From CAVVST01 sp963750995 (GTDB taxonomy: Bacteria > Acidobacteriota > Vicinamibacteria > Vicinamibacterales > UBA2999): a stretch of 64,000 bases of DNA. The translations under genes and the position numbers were made by a program. The number at the start of each line of letters is the position of its first letter. Position 1 is the stretch's first letter. Shown one piece after another: positions 7,762 through 16,701 of this stretch. The stretch spans positions 124,001 through 188,000 of the forward strand of contig CAVVST010000004.1 in NCBI GenBank assembly GCA_963750995.1. The letters run 5' to 3'. The notes under the pieces are model-generated. The model saw only the letters and a program-made list of their open reading frames with translations. It made no database searches and was not told the origin of the DNA.

Positions 7762-9116
7762 ACGACCGCCCGGGTCGGCAAGCCGCGATCCGCGAGTGCA
7801 CTCACGATACGCGTCAGCGCTTCTTCGAGGCCGGCGCGCGTCCGCGGCGTGCCCAGGCACAGCCGGACGGCCCGCGGGTGCTGGTCGACCACGGCGAACT
7901 CCGCTGACGGATTCACATAGACTCCGCGCGCCCGCGCCGCCGCCATGAAATCGTCCGATCGCCAACGTCCCGGCAGGTGCAGCCACACATGGGGGCTGGC
8001 GGGGTTCGACTGCAGCCGCTCGCCGTCCAGCAGGCGCCGCGCGATGGCCTGGCGGGCGGTCGTCTCGTGTCGTTTCCACTCCGCGATCCGCGCGGCGGTG
8101 CCGTCCTCGAGCCAGCCGCACAGCAGATCGGCGCCTATCGGCGAGGGCATGATCATTGTCGCCGAGATCGCTTCGCAGACCTTTTCCAGCACGGCGGGCT
8201 GGGCGACGACGCAGCCGAGGCGGAGACCCGGGAACAAGCTCTTCGACAAGCTGGTGACGAAGATCGTGCGTTCCGGGATCAGCGGCATGAGCGGCGCGGT
8301 GTGCGGCACGTGGAAGCCGTAGGTGTCGTCTTCGATCACCGTGAGCCGATACTTGGTCGCGATCGCGGCGATCTGGCGGCGCCGGCGGTCCGACATGATC
8401 GCCGATGTCGGGTTCTGCAGCCGTGGCATGCAGTAGAGCACGCGGGCGCGGCTGGCACGACACGCGGCTTCGAGCGCGTCGGGCCGCAGTCCTTCGGAGT
8501 CCATCGGGACGCCGCGGATCTTGAGATTCAGCTGCTTCGCGAGGCGCTTCATCCCCGAGTAGGTCAGCTCCTCGGTCAACACGATGTCGCCCGGACGAGT
8601 GACGGCACTGAACGACGTGGCCATCGCGTGCTGCGCGCCCGCCGTCAGCGCGAGGTGTTCAGGCCGTGCCGGCAACCCCAGCGCACCGAGCCACGCCGCC
8701 ATCGCCTGGCGGTGCCGCAGGTGTCCCGGGGGACGAACGTAGCCGAGCAGCTCGGTCCACGGCAGCACCCGGCGCTGGAACAATCGCGACTCGAGCACCG
8801 CGACTTCCCTGTCGGGCATGAGGATGTTGATCGTGAGGTCGATCACGCTGTCGTCGCGGGCGTCGTCCATTTCGGCGCCGCGGATGAACGTGCCCCGCCC
8901 GACATGGCCCGAGGTGAGGCCGCGGCGCGCCGCTTCCGTGTAGGCCCGCGTCACGGTGGTGACCGTGACGCCGAGGTGACCCGCGAGATCGCGATGAGGC
9001 GGCAGCTTGGTGCCCGCCCGCAGCGCCCCGTTCTGCACGTCCTCGTCGATGGCGTCGGCGATGACGCGGTACTTCGGGCCGCGCCGGCCCTCGAGTCGCG
9101 GCAGCCACATTGTCAT
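7758..9116 (-). CDS. MocR/PdxR-type regulator (GntR HTH + aminotransferase fold)
   Basis: About 452 aa. The N-terminal GntR winged helix (GTKLPPHRDLAGHLGVTVTTVTRAYTEA...GRGTFI) is fused to a type-I aminotransferase-like domain. The PLP lysine appears as SLSKSLFPGLRLG, preceded by IEDDTYGF. Such proteins bind PLP or its adducts and control vitamin B6, GABA or amino-acid genes. ATG 9116 (MTMWLPRL) is chosen because the HTH starts soon after; 9110 is an alternative. It diverges from htpX, and the 83-bp gap holds a palindrome (9155-9169) and a repeated ATTGTCA that may be its operator. Confidence 0.9.
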   Translation of the reverse strand: MTMWLPRLEGRRGPKYRVIADAIDEDVQNGALRAGTKLPPHRDLAGHLGVTVTTVTRAYTEAARRGLTSGHVGRGTFIRGAEMDDARDDSVIDLTINILMPDREVAVLESRLFQRRVLPWTELLGYVRPPGHLRHRQAMAAWLGALGLPARPEHLALTAGAQHAMATSFSAVTRPGDIVLTEELTYSGMKRLAKQLNLKIRGVPMDSEGLRPDALEAACRASRARVLYCMPRLQNPTSAIMSDRRRRQIAAIATKYRLTVIEDDTYGFHVPHTAPLMPLIPERTIFVTSLSKSLFPGLRLGCVVAQPAVLEKVCEAISATMIMPSPIGADLLCGWLEDGTAARIAEWKRHETTARQAIARRLLDGERLQSNPASPHVWLHLPGRWRSDDFMAAARARGVYVNPSAEFAVVDQHPRAVRLCLGTPRTRAGLEEALTRIVSALADRGLPTRAVV

Positions 9117-9131
9117 CGGCGCAATATACGA

Positions 9132-9169
9132 ATTGTCAGCGTTTATTGCAACTTGATTGTCATACAATC
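9132..9169. promoter_or_regulatory. Candidate MocR operator in the mocR-htpX gap
   Basis: Perfect inverted repeat GATTGT-cat-ACAATC at 9155-9169, with ATTGTCA occurring at 9132-9138 and again at 9156-9162 (24-bp spacing). It lies between the divergent MocR and htpX starts, in an AT-richer stretch. MocR proteins commonly bind paired sites near their own promoter, so autoregulation, with a possible effect on htpX, is inferred. Confidence 0.5.
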
Positions 9170-9199
9170 GCCCCGGCTGCGTGATACTCTCGATTCATC

Positions 9200-10082
9200 A
9201 TGGGTAAACGGATTTTTCTATTTCTCCTGACAAACCTGGCGATCGTCGTCACGCTGTCGATCGTCCTGAGGGTCCTCGGCGTCGGCAACTACGTCGGGCC
9301 CTACGGCCTCGATTACCAGTCGCTCGCCATCTTCTCGCTCGTCTGGGGCATGGGCGGCGCTTTCATCTCGTTGCAGATGTCGCGCTTCATTGCCAAGCGC
9401 GCGACCGGGATGAAACTGGTCGACGGGCAGACCGGCAACGCGGAGCTCGACTGGCTGCACACGACCATCGCGCGGTTGACGCAGCAGGCGAATCTGCCGA
9501 TGCCGGAAGTCGGCGTCTACGACTCCGCCGAGGTCAATGCCTTTGCCACCGGTCCGAGCAAGAGCCGGAGCCTGGTCGCCGTCTCGAGCGGGCTGCTGCG
9601 ATCGATGCGGCGCGAGGAAGTCGAGGGGGTCCTCGGCCACGAAGTGGCGCACATCGCCAACGGCGACATGGTGACGATGACGCTGCTGCAGGGCGTGATC
9701 AACGCGTTCGTGATGTTTTTCGCGCGCATCATCGCGTTCGCGCTCGCCAACCGCGGCAACTCGCGTGACGATCGCAGCGGCGGTGTGAGCTGGATGGTGG
9801 TGATCATGCTCGAGATCGTCCTCGGCATCCTGGGCTCGCTGATTACCGCGTGGTTCTCACGTCAGCGTGAGTTCCGGGCGGACCGCGGCGGCGCCTCGCT
9901 GGCAGGGCGGGATCGGATGCTCGGCGCGCTCCGCCGCCTGGCGGCGAACCGGGAGGCGGTGGACACCGCAGCACCAGGCCCTGGCCACCCTGAAGATCAA
10001 CGGCACGCGCGGCTGGATGGTTTTCTTCTCGACCCACCCGCCGCTCGAACAACGAATCGCGGCGCTCGAACGCTTCCAGTAA
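9200..10082 (+). CDS. htpX: HtpX membrane protease, single-base frameshift
   Basis: Zinc-dependent inner-membrane protease for misfolded membrane proteins, about 294 aa once corrected. Two N-terminal membrane segments, the zinc motif HEVAH (H147, E148, H151) and a central hydrophobic pair are in frame 1. The third ligand region SRQREFRADRGGA follows. After REAVDT at 9967 one extra base (G at 9968) throws the frame. The conserved HtpX ending QHQALATLKINGTRGW...FSTHPPLEQRIAALE continues in the next frame to TAA at 10080-10082. Without the correction the product would read on to 10297 with an unrelated tail. A sequencing or assembly indel is more likely than decay because the rest is intact. Confidence 0.85.
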
Positions 10083-10167
10083 TCAACCACGAAGATCACG
10101 ACGGCCCCGAAGGACACGAACCTGAAAGGCGATTCGTGATCTTCGCGCTCGTCGTGCTTTCATGGTT
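10083..10167. repeat. Imperfect inverted repeat (ACGAAGATCACGA family)
   Basis: Starting just after the htpX stop, AACCACGAAGATCACGACG (10085-10103) pairs imperfectly with CGTCGTGCTTTCATGGTT (10150-10167). GAAGATCACGA and its complement TCGTGATCTTCG also recur between them. It separates the convergent htpX and lipoprotein genes and may act as a bidirectional terminator. It is a different family from the GTAG palindromes. Confidence 0.55.
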
Positions 10168-10179
10168 CCCGTTGTCGGG

Positions 10180-10549
10180 CTACCGGACCGCGACGACGAA
10201 GTTGCGGCCGGCGTCGAGATCGCCGGCGTCGACCTCGGTCGCATCCGGCTGTGTGGCCAGCTTTTCACCGCTGCGCAGCTCGACCTCGAGGCGGTAGGTC
10301 CCTCTCGGGTACTCGCACGGTATACCCACCGGTGGTGGTGGTCGAGACGTCGAATCGCGCGCCGGTCTGGGTGTCGACCGCCGTCACCTTCCGGGCACCC
10401 AGCGGGAGCGCGCCATTGTTGGCCGTGACCGTGCCGGAAATGCTGCCGCCGACGTCAGGCTTCGACCCGGCGTCAAGGACGGGCCGGCTTGGATGACAGC
10501 CGAGACTCAGCAGCAGCCCCGCCGTGAGAACGAGTAAGCGAGATGTCAT
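10180..10549 (-). CDS. Small lipoprotein with carboxypeptidase-regulatory-like fold, frameshifted
   Basis: Start ATG 10549 follows a strong AGGAG 6 bp upstream. A lipoprotein signal (LVLTAGLLLSLGC, lipobox Cys) precedes one CarboxypepD_reg-like beta-sandwich (GGSISGTVTANNGALPLGARKVTAVDTQTG...GYTVRVPEGTY). The frame breaks at about 10303, where one extra base sits. Beyond it the expected continuation YRLEVELRSGEKLATQPD...DLDAGRNFVVAVR runs to TAG at 10180-10182, giving ~122 aa. It is an exported or outer-membrane-attached protein of unknown role. The same fold occurs as the N-terminal domain of the TonB receptors in this window. Confidence 0.7.
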
Positions 10550-10595
10550 ACACAACTCCTTCAGCGAGCCGTGCAATGACTATGCTAGAGGCCTG

Positions 10596-11468
10596 ATGTT
10601 CACCGCCCTCATCTCAACCGAAGACCTCGCGTCGCACCTCGACGGTTCCTGGGCGATCGTCGACTGCCGCTATGACCTGCGTCACGAAGACTGGGGACGC
10701 GAGCAGTACCGCGCCGGCCATGTGCCCGGCGCGGTGTACGCGAGTCTCTCGAAGGATCTCGCGGCGCCTCCGAGTGGAAGCAACGGGCGGCATCCCATAC
10801 CGTGCGTCGAAGATCTCGAAGCCACCTTCGGCCGCCTGGGGATTTCACCCGCAACCCAGGTGGTGATGTACGACCAGGACACCGGCATGTTTGCCAGCCG
10901 TATGTGGTGGACGCTGCGCTACCTGGGGCACGATGCCGCGGCGGTGCTCGACGGCGGCTGGGCGAAGTGGGTGCGCGAAGGACGCGCGGTGCAATCGGGC
11001 GACGAACAACGCGCACCCGCCGTGTTTACCGGCCGCCGGCGCAAGGAATTGCGACTGCCACTCGAGCAGGTGCAATCGGCGCTTGGCGACGCGTCCGTGC
11101 TTCTGGTGGACGCGCGGGCGCCCGAGCGTTTCGAAGGGCGGAGCGAACCGATCGACCGCACTCCCGGCCACATCCCCGGGGCCGTGAACTACTTCTACAA
11201 GCGAAGTGTCTCAGACGAAGGTGTGATGCTTCCGCCCGAGACGCTGAAAGCTCAGTTCGACGAGGTCCTCGGCGCCCGGCCACCGGAGCAAGTGGTGATG
11301 TACTGCGGTTCCGGCGTGAGCGCCTGCCACAACCTGCTGGCCATGGAGCACGCGGGGATCCACGGCGCCAGGCTGTATCCGGGGTCGTGGTCCGAGTGGA
11401 GCAGCGATCCTGAGCGGCCGGTCGAAACGGGACCGGCGAAGCCACGTGAGAAGCGAAGTAAGAAGTAA
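10596..11468 (+). CDS. Sulfurtransferase with two rhodanese domains (SseA-like)
   Basis: 290 aa. It has two rhodanese domains: an inactive N-terminal one (LDGSWAIVDCRYDLR...GHVPGAVY...DGGWAKW) and an active C-terminal one. The catalytic Cys237 lies in VMYCGSGVSACHN. The CGSGV loop resembles 3-mercaptopyruvate or thiosulfate sulfurtransferases (SseA/CysA type), which move sulfane sulfur to cyanide or thiols. ATG 10596 is used because the domain starts directly after it. It diverges from the small lipoprotein, whose start is 47 bp away. The substrate cannot be decided from the loop alone. Confidence 0.88.
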   Translation: MFTALISTEDLASHLDGSWAIVDCRYDLRHEDWGREQYRAGHVPGAVYASLSKDLAAPPSGSNGRHPIPCVEDLEATFGRLGISPATQVVMYDQDTGMFASRMWWTLRYLGHDAAAVLDGGWAKWVREGRAVQSGDEQRAPAVFTGRRRKELRLPLEQVQSALGDASVLLVDARAPERFEGRSEPIDRTPGHIPGAVNYFYKRSVSDEGVMLPPETLKAQFDEVLGARPPEQVVMYCGSGVSACHNLLAMEHAGIHGARLYPGSWSEWSSDPERPVETGPAKPREKRSKK

Positions 11469-11471
11469 GTA

Positions 11472-11897
11472 TCAGACTTGCCCGAGCGTCACCAGGAAGC
11501 CCTCCTGATTCGGCGCGGCGTACTGCCGGTGCTGGCGGATGCGCGAGTACGGAATCTTCACGAGGATGGCCGCCTCGTCCTGCGGCTCGGGATGGACCCG
11601 CACGGTGACGTCCGCTGGCGGATTGGCGATCTGCCGTGCCGTCTCCGCGTCGCCGTACGCAATCACGAACACCTCGCCGTTCGCGAGCTTGTGCGTTTCG
11701 TAGCTGCGGAAGCGGCGCGCCGCGAAGAGTGGGGCGTTCGGCAGTCCGGGTGAATAGGTATAGCCGTAGACGCCGCCCGGAAGGGCGTTGACCCCTGTGC
11801 CTTCCTCCCGATCGGCCACGAGGCGCACGCCATGCGACGCGCGGATCTCCTCCTGGTCGATGCGGTCCGGCGTGTTGGTGTAAATGACGCGGCTCAT
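11472..11897 (-). CDS. Conserved-looking hypothetical protein downstream of msrA
   Basis: 141 aa, no signal peptide or membrane segment. It has a mixed charged sequence with GVYGYTYSPGLPNAPLFAARRFRSYETHKLANGEVFVIAYGD and a Pro/Glu-rich strand VTVRVHPEPQDEAAILVKIP. I do not recognise the family. It lies 12 bp downstream of msrA on the same strand, so it probably shares the transcript. Codon usage and the clean ATG start support a real gene. It is convergent with rhodanese, with a 3-bp gap. Confidence 0.55.
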   Translation of the reverse strand: MSRVIYTNTPDRIDQEEIRASHGVRLVADREEGTGVNALPGGVYGYTYSPGLPNAPLFAARRFRSYETHKLANGEVFVIAYGDAETARQIANPPADVTVRVHPEPQDEAAILVKIPYSRIRQHRQYAAPNQEGFLVTLGQV

Positions 11898-11909
11898 GGC
11901 GAGGCTGGA

Positions 11910-12557
11910 TTATATGACGCCGGCCGGGCAGCTGACGCCGGTTCCACCGATCCCGCAGTAGCCGCCGGGATTCTTTGCGAGGTACTGCTGGTGATAGTCC
12001 TCCGCGTAGTAGAAGGGCGGGGCGTCGGCAATCTCCGTCGTGATCCGGCCAAAACCGGCCGCCGTCAGCTCGTCCTGATACGCAGCGCGCGCCACCTCCG
12101 CCGCGCGGCGCTGTTCCGGCGAGAATGTGTAGACGGCGGAGCGGTACTGGGTGCCGGCGTCGTTCCCCTGTCTCATGCCCTGCGTCGGATCGTGATTTTC
12201 CCAGAAGAGCCGCAGCATCGCGTCGTACGAGGTCTGCTTCGGGTCGAAGACCACGAGCACCACCTCGGTGTGACCCGTCATCCCGGAACACACTTCGCGG
12301 TACGTCGGGTTGGCGGTGTAGCCGCCGGCATAACCGACCGCCGTCGTATAGACGCCCGGCGCTTCCCAGAACTTGCGCTCAGCGCCCCAGAAGCAGCCCA
12401 TGCCGAACACCGCCTGCTCGAGCCCGGCGGGAAACGGCGGCGAGATCCGGTGGCCGTTCACGAAATGCCTGTCGGGAACCGGCATCGCGTCCTGGCGGCC
12501 GGGCAGCGCCTCTTCGGCACGCGGCATTCGCATTTTCAACGCAGTTGATCCAACCAT
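11910..12557 (-). CDS. msrA: Peptide-methionine (S)-S-oxide reductase MsrA
   Basis: Reduces methionine-S-sulfoxide in oxidised proteins, using thioredoxin. The catalytic Cys is in FGMGCFWGAERKFW, followed by VGYAGG, the TGHTEVV motif and NHDPTQ. The N-terminus (EEALPGRQDAMPVP...VNGH) matches the extended E. coli type MsrA. The C-terminal Gly-rich tail (GGYCGIGGTGVSCP) holds two Cys that could act as resolving residues. ATG 12557 is chosen; a GTG at 12563 is possible. It is divergent from the pseudouridine synthase with only ~15 bp between starts. Confidence 0.93.
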   Translation of the reverse strand: MVGSTALKMRMPRAEEALPGRQDAMPVPDRHFVNGHRISPPFPAGLEQAVFGMGCFWGAERKFWEAPGVYTTAVGYAGGYTANPTYREVCSGMTGHTEVVLVVFDPKQTSYDAMLRLFWENHDPTQGMRQGNDAGTQYRSAVYTFSPEQRRAAEVARAAYQDELTAAGFGRITTEIADAPPFYYAEDYHQQYLAKNPGGYCGIGGTGVSCPAGVI

Positions 12558-12571
12558 AGTCACCAGTAAAG

Positions 12572-13299
12572 ATGCCTGAAGATACCCCCGAGTTTCAAAC
12601 GCGGGTGCGGCGCCCGCCGCCTGAGCCGGAGGCGGTCCCGCTCAGTATTCTCTACGAAGACGACTCGCTGATTGCGATCGACAAGCCGCCCGGGATGGTG
12701 GTGCACCCGACGTATCGGAACTGGTCGGGAACCCTGTTGAATGGGCTGCTCTGGCACGTGCGCGGCCGCTCTGGCGTCCAGCCGAGTATCGTCACCCGTC
12801 TCGACAAGGACACGTCGGGCATCGTGCTGGTCGCGTTGACGCCTGGAATTCACGCCCGCGTGCAGAAGGATGCCGCGGCCGGCTTGGTACGGAAGAGTAC
12901 CTCGCGGTGGTCCGCGGAACGCCGGTGCCAGATCACGGGGCGATTGTCCTGCCCCTCGGACGCAGCCCCGAGGACCGGCGGCGGGTGATTGTGACCCCGA
13001 CCGGTCAGCACTGCCACACCACTTACGAGGTGCTCTCTAAGTCGAGCGCGCGCGCCCTGGTGCGGTGCGAAATCCTGACCGGCCGGACGCACCAGATCCG
13101 CGTGCATCTCGCGTCCCAGGGATGGCCCATCCTCGGCGACCGCGTCTACGGCGAGCAGGACCTGGCGGTTGCACGCCAGGCCCTCCACGCCTGGCGGCTC
13201 CGCCTGCCGCATCCTGTCACCCGAAACGCCCATCAACTCGAGGCCCCGATCGCGCCGGACCTTCGCGACGTTGTCGGCGAATTTTTTTTGCCCCGCTGA
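12572..13299 (+). CDS. RluA-family pseudouridine synthase, single-base frameshift
   Basis: Isomerises specific uridines to pseudouridine in rRNA or tRNA. The first part has the N-terminal strand LYEDDSLIAIDKPPGMVVHP and the catalytic motif VTRLDKDTSGIVL (active Asp). After GLVR near 12894 one base is missing. The domain continues in the next frame as EEYLAVVRGTPV and then CEILTGRTHQIRVHL, GWPILGDRVYG and LHAWRL to 13299. Both halves together make a complete ~240 aa RluA catalytic domain with no S4 domain. The break looks like an assembly indel. The target uridine cannot be told from sequence. Confidence 0.82.
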
Positions 13300-13407
13300 G
13301 CTCGCCAGCCGAGGCTTTCTCATGCGACCATAGGTCATCGGCTGCCGTCGTTCGCGGCATCCGACCCACGCAACAGTTGAACGTTGTAATTTCGGGGAAG
13401 GTGAACC

Positions 13408-13980
13408 ATGGGTGTTCAGAGGAAAGTTTCGCGCGCGCGGGCAGCTGTCTATTTCGTGTTGTTGCTGTCAGTACCGGTTGCGGCACAGACGTCACAGCCG
13501 AGCATCGACAATTTCGGGACCGTCAACGACCACTACTATCGAGGCGCTCAGCCGTCAGCACGAGAGTATGCCGACCTGGCCGCCTTTGGCGTGAAGACAG
13601 TCATTGACCTCCAAGAAGACGGCAATCCCCTCGCGCTGGCGCAGGTGGAGCGCGCCGGCATGAAATACGTGCGCATTCCTATGAACACTCGTGTGGCGCC
13701 CACCGCCGCGCAGCTCGCGTCTTTCCTTGAACTGGTCAACGACCCGGCGAACCAGCCGGTGTACGTGCACTGCGCCGGGGGTCGGCACCGCACCGGCGTG
13801 ATGACAGCGGCGTACCGGATGTCGGTGGATGGCTGGACCGCCGATCGGGCGTTCAAGGAAATGAAGCAGTACAAGTTCGGCGCGGATTTCCTGCACCCGG
13901 AATTCAAGCGCTACGTTTACGCCTACCGCCCGGAGCCCGCAACTGCTCAGCCGGTCGGCGTGGTCGCGGAAACGAATTAG
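13408..13980 (+). CDS. Secreted dual-specificity/tyrosine phosphatase-like protein
   Basis: 190 aa with an export signal (VYFVLLLSVPVAAQ). The PTP loop is VHCAGGRHRTGV, the C-x5-R signature with catalytic Cys and Arg; an upstream FGVKTVIDLQEDG strand fits the family. The fold resembles bacterial DSP/Siw14-like phosphatases, which can act on phosphoproteins or inositol phosphates, here in the periplasm. A GGGGAAGG ribosome-binding site lies upstream of ATG 13408. It stands alone. A perfect 11-bp hairpin just after it separates it from the convergent TonB receptor. Confidence 0.82.
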   Translation: MGVQRKVSRARAAVYFVLLLSVPVAAQTSQPSIDNFGTVNDHYYRGAQPSAREYADLAAFGVKTVIDLQEDGNPLALAQVERAGMKYVRIPMNTRVAPTAAQLASFLELVNDPANQPVYVHCAGGRHRTGVMTAAYRMSVDGWTADRAFKEMKQYKFGADFLHPEFKRYVYAYRPEPATAQPVGVVAETN

Positions 13981-13987
13981 TCATCAC

Positions 13988-14013
13988 GAGGCAGGCGCTC
14001 CGGCGCCTGCCTC
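13988..14013. terminator. Bidirectional hairpin between convergent genes
   Basis: Perfect 11-bp stem GAGGCAGGCGC-TCCG-GCGCCTGCCTC lying exactly between the phosphatase stop (13980) and the TonB receptor stop (14026). There is no T-run, so it is a strong hairpin that could serve both strands rather than a textbook intrinsic terminator. Confidence 0.7.
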
Positions 14014-14025
14014 GGCCGCCCTCCT

Positions 14026-16263
14026 TCAGAACTTCACGTTGTACAGCAGCTTGAAGTTGCGTCCCATCTCCGGCGCCAAATCCTTGATCAGCGACAGATG
14101 GTTCCGGTACAGCTCGTCAGTCACGTTGTCGAGCCGCGCCGTGATCGTATGCAGCGCCGGTCCCGCCTGGATCGAGTAGGCACCAAACAACCGTAGCAGC
14201 GTATAGCCGTCAGTCGGCGTTTCCGGTTCGAGCACTCGATCCTGCCTGGCCGCGATGACGACGTTTCCCCCGAACTGGAACGCGTTGTACTGGTAGCGAA
14301 GGCCAGCCTGCGTCCGGAACGGAGGAAGGCGAGGCAGCGGATCGTCGGTGTCTTTCACCACGCCGTGCACGTAGTCAAACCCGAGCTCGGCGAACAGATT
14401 CGACGTCACTCCGAAGTCACCGTGCGCCTCGAAGCCCTGCAGCACGCTGTCAGCGGCAATGTTCTCGATGATGGCGAATTCCTCGGCCTCGTCGATCTCG
14501 AGGTCACGCTCCGGGAACCGGTCCTCGAATTCGCCAAGGCGATCCTCAAGTTCCTCGAAGGTGAGGGGACGCCGGAACACGAAATCACTGATGTTGTTCC
14601 TGAAGTAGGTGATTTCGCCGGACGCGCGGGCATGCCGCCAGCGCATCGACGCGTCGAACCCGAGGGCATGCTCCGGCTCGAGATCCGGATTGCCGATTTC
14701 GAACGCAAAGTTCCCCGGGTGCGGCCCGAAATAAAACAACTCTTCGAGTGCGGGGGTGCGGGCGGCGCGCGCCAGGCTTATCGCGAAGGAGAGGCGTTCC
14801 GCCATCGCCGGGGGCGTGAATAGGAGTCCGACAGAGCCTGAGCCGCTCGTGAACGAACGCTCGTCCTCGCCGGCCGGCGTGTACGTGGTGTTGTCGAGTC
14901 GCCCGCCGAATTGAAACGCGACATGCGGCCAGGTGACTTCCTCGAAGAGAAACGCCGAGGCCCCGCGCTGATCGACATCCGGCGAAAGCGCCTCGGCGCC
15001 GCTGGCGCCAAACGCCCGGTCGAGAAACCAGCCGCCCACCTGACCCTTCATTCGGCCGACCGCGCGGTGCCCCGCCATCAATTCGACTTCGGCGGTGTTG
15101 TTCTTGAACGCCGTGCCGACGTCCGTGCCTTCCAGCTCCTCGTGCTTGTAGCGCCGCACCGAGAGCGTCGCCCGGTACGACTCGAGAGCCCCGGTCAATC
15201 CCTGGCCACCGGCGCGCACGCCGAACGCATGACGGCGCGGCGTGAGCTGGACCTGTCCTTCCTCAACGATCGGGATGCCGTATTTCGTGTCGTCGTAGCC
15301 GTAGCTGCCGCCGACATAGCGGTTGTCGCCGGTCCACGACATCCCGACGTTACCGAAACCGTTTCGTGACTGCGAGTTGGCCAGCTCGCCTTCCGGCGTG
15401 TCGACGTCTCCCGAGTGCCGGCCCCCGCCGCCTGCGTGCAGAGCGAAGCTGCCGGTGCCGGCTCGAAAATCCACAGCAGCGGCGGTCTCTTTGGCAGCCG
15501 ATCCGAGATCGAACGTGGCATTGCCGTCCACACCCTCGATCCGGCGGGTCGGGATGTCCTCCGTAATCACGTTGACGAGGCCGCCGATTGCGTTCGCGCC
15601 GTACAGCAACGTCGCCGGGCCGCGGACGATGTCGATGCGCGACGCGGCGGCGGGATTGACCGTCACGCCGTGATCGCCGGACTGGCTGGAGAGGTCGCCC
15701 ATGCGCTGACCGTCCTGGAGAATCTGCACGCGGTCGCCATCGAGGCCCCGAATCACCGGCCGCGCCGGCGCCGGGCCGAAGCTCCGGGCCGCCACGCCCG
15801 GCTGGCTCTCGAGCGTTGCGCCGAGCGACATTCCGAGCTCCTTCGTCAGTTCCTGACCGTCGAGGACTGCCGTCGGCTGATACACCTCGAACTGGCTGCG
15901 CAGATCGCCGGTGACGGTCGTTTGTTCCTGGAAGTGCAGCTCCGGATCGACCGTTACGTCGAACTCCGGCGCGGCGGCGGTGACCGTCACCTCCGTGCGT
16001 CGCGTCGAGTAACCCTGGGAGTGAATGGACACGTGATAGGTGCCCGGAGGCACGTTGTCAAATCTGAAGGTGCCTTCGGGGCCCGAGGTCGTCATCCGGC
16101 CGAGTTCGTCGATTTGGACTGTCGCGTCGGGAATTGGATCCCCGGAGAGTGAGTTGACAAGCCGGCCCGTCAGCGCGACGCCGGCCTGCGCCATGACGGT
16201 CGCGTTCAACGCGAGCGTAGATAGAAGTGCTGCCAATAAGACTACAAAACTGCGTATATGCAT
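14026..16263 (-). CDS. TonB-dependent receptor, probable metal (ZnuD-like) uptake
   Basis: 745 aa outer-membrane receptor. Signal peptide to VMAQA, then a CarboxypepD_reg-like domain (GRLVNSLSGDPIPDATV). The plug follows (TATLESQPGVAARSFG, PVIRGLDGDRVQILQDG, IDIVRGPATLLYG) and then a beta-barrel ending in the aromatic C-terminus LLYNVKF. A long acidic loop (LEDRLGEFEDRFPERD followed by LEIDEAEEF) could bind cations. It is the last gene of a minus-strand locus with metal ABC genes and two His/Cys-rich proteins, hence the ZnuD-like guess; the substrate is inferred from context only. The leader has a hairpin (16292-16308) and GGATCTGA (16284-16291), both shared with the porin leader at 19.9 kb. 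Confidence 0.82.
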   Translation of the reverse strand: MHIRSFVVLLAALLSTLALNATVMAQAGVALTGRLVNSLSGDPIPDATVQIDELGRMTTSGPEGTFRFDNVPPGTYHVSIHSQGYSTRRTEVTVTAAAPEFDVTVDPELHFQEQTTVTGDLRSQFEVYQPTAVLDGQELTKELGMSLGATLESQPGVAARSFGPAPARPVIRGLDGDRVQILQDGQRMGDLSSQSGDHGVTVNPAAASRIDIVRGPATLLYGANAIGGLVNVITEDIPTRRIEGVDGNATFDLGSAAKETAAAVDFRAGTGSFALHAGGGGRHSGDVDTPEGELANSQSRNGFGNVGMSWTGDNRYVGGSYGYDDTKYGIPIVEEGQVQLTPRRHAFGVRAGGQGLTGALESYRATLSVRRYKHEELEGTDVGTAFKNNTAEVELMAGHRAVGRMKGQVGGWFLDRAFGASGAEALSPDVDQRGASAFLFEEVTWPHVAFQFGGRLDNTTYTPAGEDERSFTSGSGSVGLLFTPPAMAERLSFAISLARAARTPALEELFYFGPHPGNFAFEIGNPDLEPEHALGFDASMRWRHARASGEITYFRNNISDFVFRRPLTFEELEDRLGEFEDRFPERDLEIDEAEEFAIIENIAADSVLQGFEAHGDFGVTSNLFAELGFDYVHGVVKDTDDPLPRLPPFRTQAGLRYQYNAFQFGGNVVIAARQDRVLEPETPTDGYTLLRLFGAYSIQAGPALHTITARLDNVTDELYRNHLSLIKDLAPEMGRNFKLLYNVKF

Positions 16264-16694
16264 TGTCGTCTCCAGGAAAACAAGGATCTGACGCTCGCGA
16301 AGCGAGCGCTTGAGTCTACGCGAGAATCCGGAGACGAGGGCGGAGAACGGAGCGGCGGCTGCACGGCGCGTGCGCGCGCGGCAGCCGTGAAGTACTCGAC
16401 GTGAACAACGATGCCCGCCTGAACAGCGGGCGCCGTGACGAAGCGCACTTCAATCCTGGGTCGGAATGAGCGCGCCCAGTGACAGACGAGACAGTGCAGC
16501 GGGTGTGTTTCAGCAGCGCCCGGAGCCGCAGTGACGCGGTGCGCCGAGGCGTCGTGCACGACGAGGATCGCTTCACAATCCGCTTCGTGACAGTCCGCCG
16601 GATGCGGGGCATAGAACGAACCCCCCAGCGTAGCCAGCGACAAGAGCAGCGTCGCAGCAACGCCCGGCGCCGTGGAACGGAACCAGCTCAGCAT
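16242..16694 (-). CDS. Small exported His/Cys-rich protein, copy 1
   Basis: Up to 150 aa. Start ATG 16694 (MLSWFRSTAPG) with a hydrophobic leader. A mature part rich in metal ligands follows: HPADCHEADCEA, HDASAHRVTA and HPLHCLVCHWARSFRPR. It is a paralogue of the protein at 19925-20296, sharing HDASAHRVTA, LHCLVCHW-RSFRPR and QPPLRSPP. The CLVCH string resembles a c-type haem site but more likely binds metal. After QPPLRSPP the frame runs on through the TonB leader and overlaps the receptor start by 22 bp. The copy at 20 kb stops at the equivalent place, so this tail may be spurious. No named family recognised; a periplasmic metal-binding role is inferred. Confidence 0.6.
   Translation of the reverse strand: MLSWFRSTAPGVAATLLLSLATLGGSFYAPHPADCHEADCEAILVVHDASAHRVTAAPGAAETHPLHCLVCHWARSFRPRIEVRFVTAPAVQAGIVVHVEYFTAAARARAVQPPLRSPPSSPDSRVDSSARFASVRSLFSWRRQCIYAVL
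16284..16308 (-). promoter_or_regulatory. Leader hairpin of the TonB receptor gene
   Basis: CGCTCGC-gaa-GCGAGCG (16292-16308) followed on the minus strand by TCAGATCC (16284-16291) and then GGAGACGACAATG at the start codon. The porin gene at 19840 has the same order of elements, so this is probably a conserved 5' leader element, not chance. Confidence 0.5.
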
Positions 16695-16701
16695 TGCGAA
16701 C

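Noticed and set aside
14026..16263. Specific naming of the TonB receptor as ZnuD
   Set aside because: Only context and an acidic loop support it; receptor plugs do not reveal the substrate.
16242..16694. CLVCH in the small protein as a c-type haem site
   Set aside because: The CxxCH match is embedded in a Cys/His-rich peptide with HCLVCHW in both copies, no distal Met/His context and no cytochrome c fold; metal binding is more plausible.
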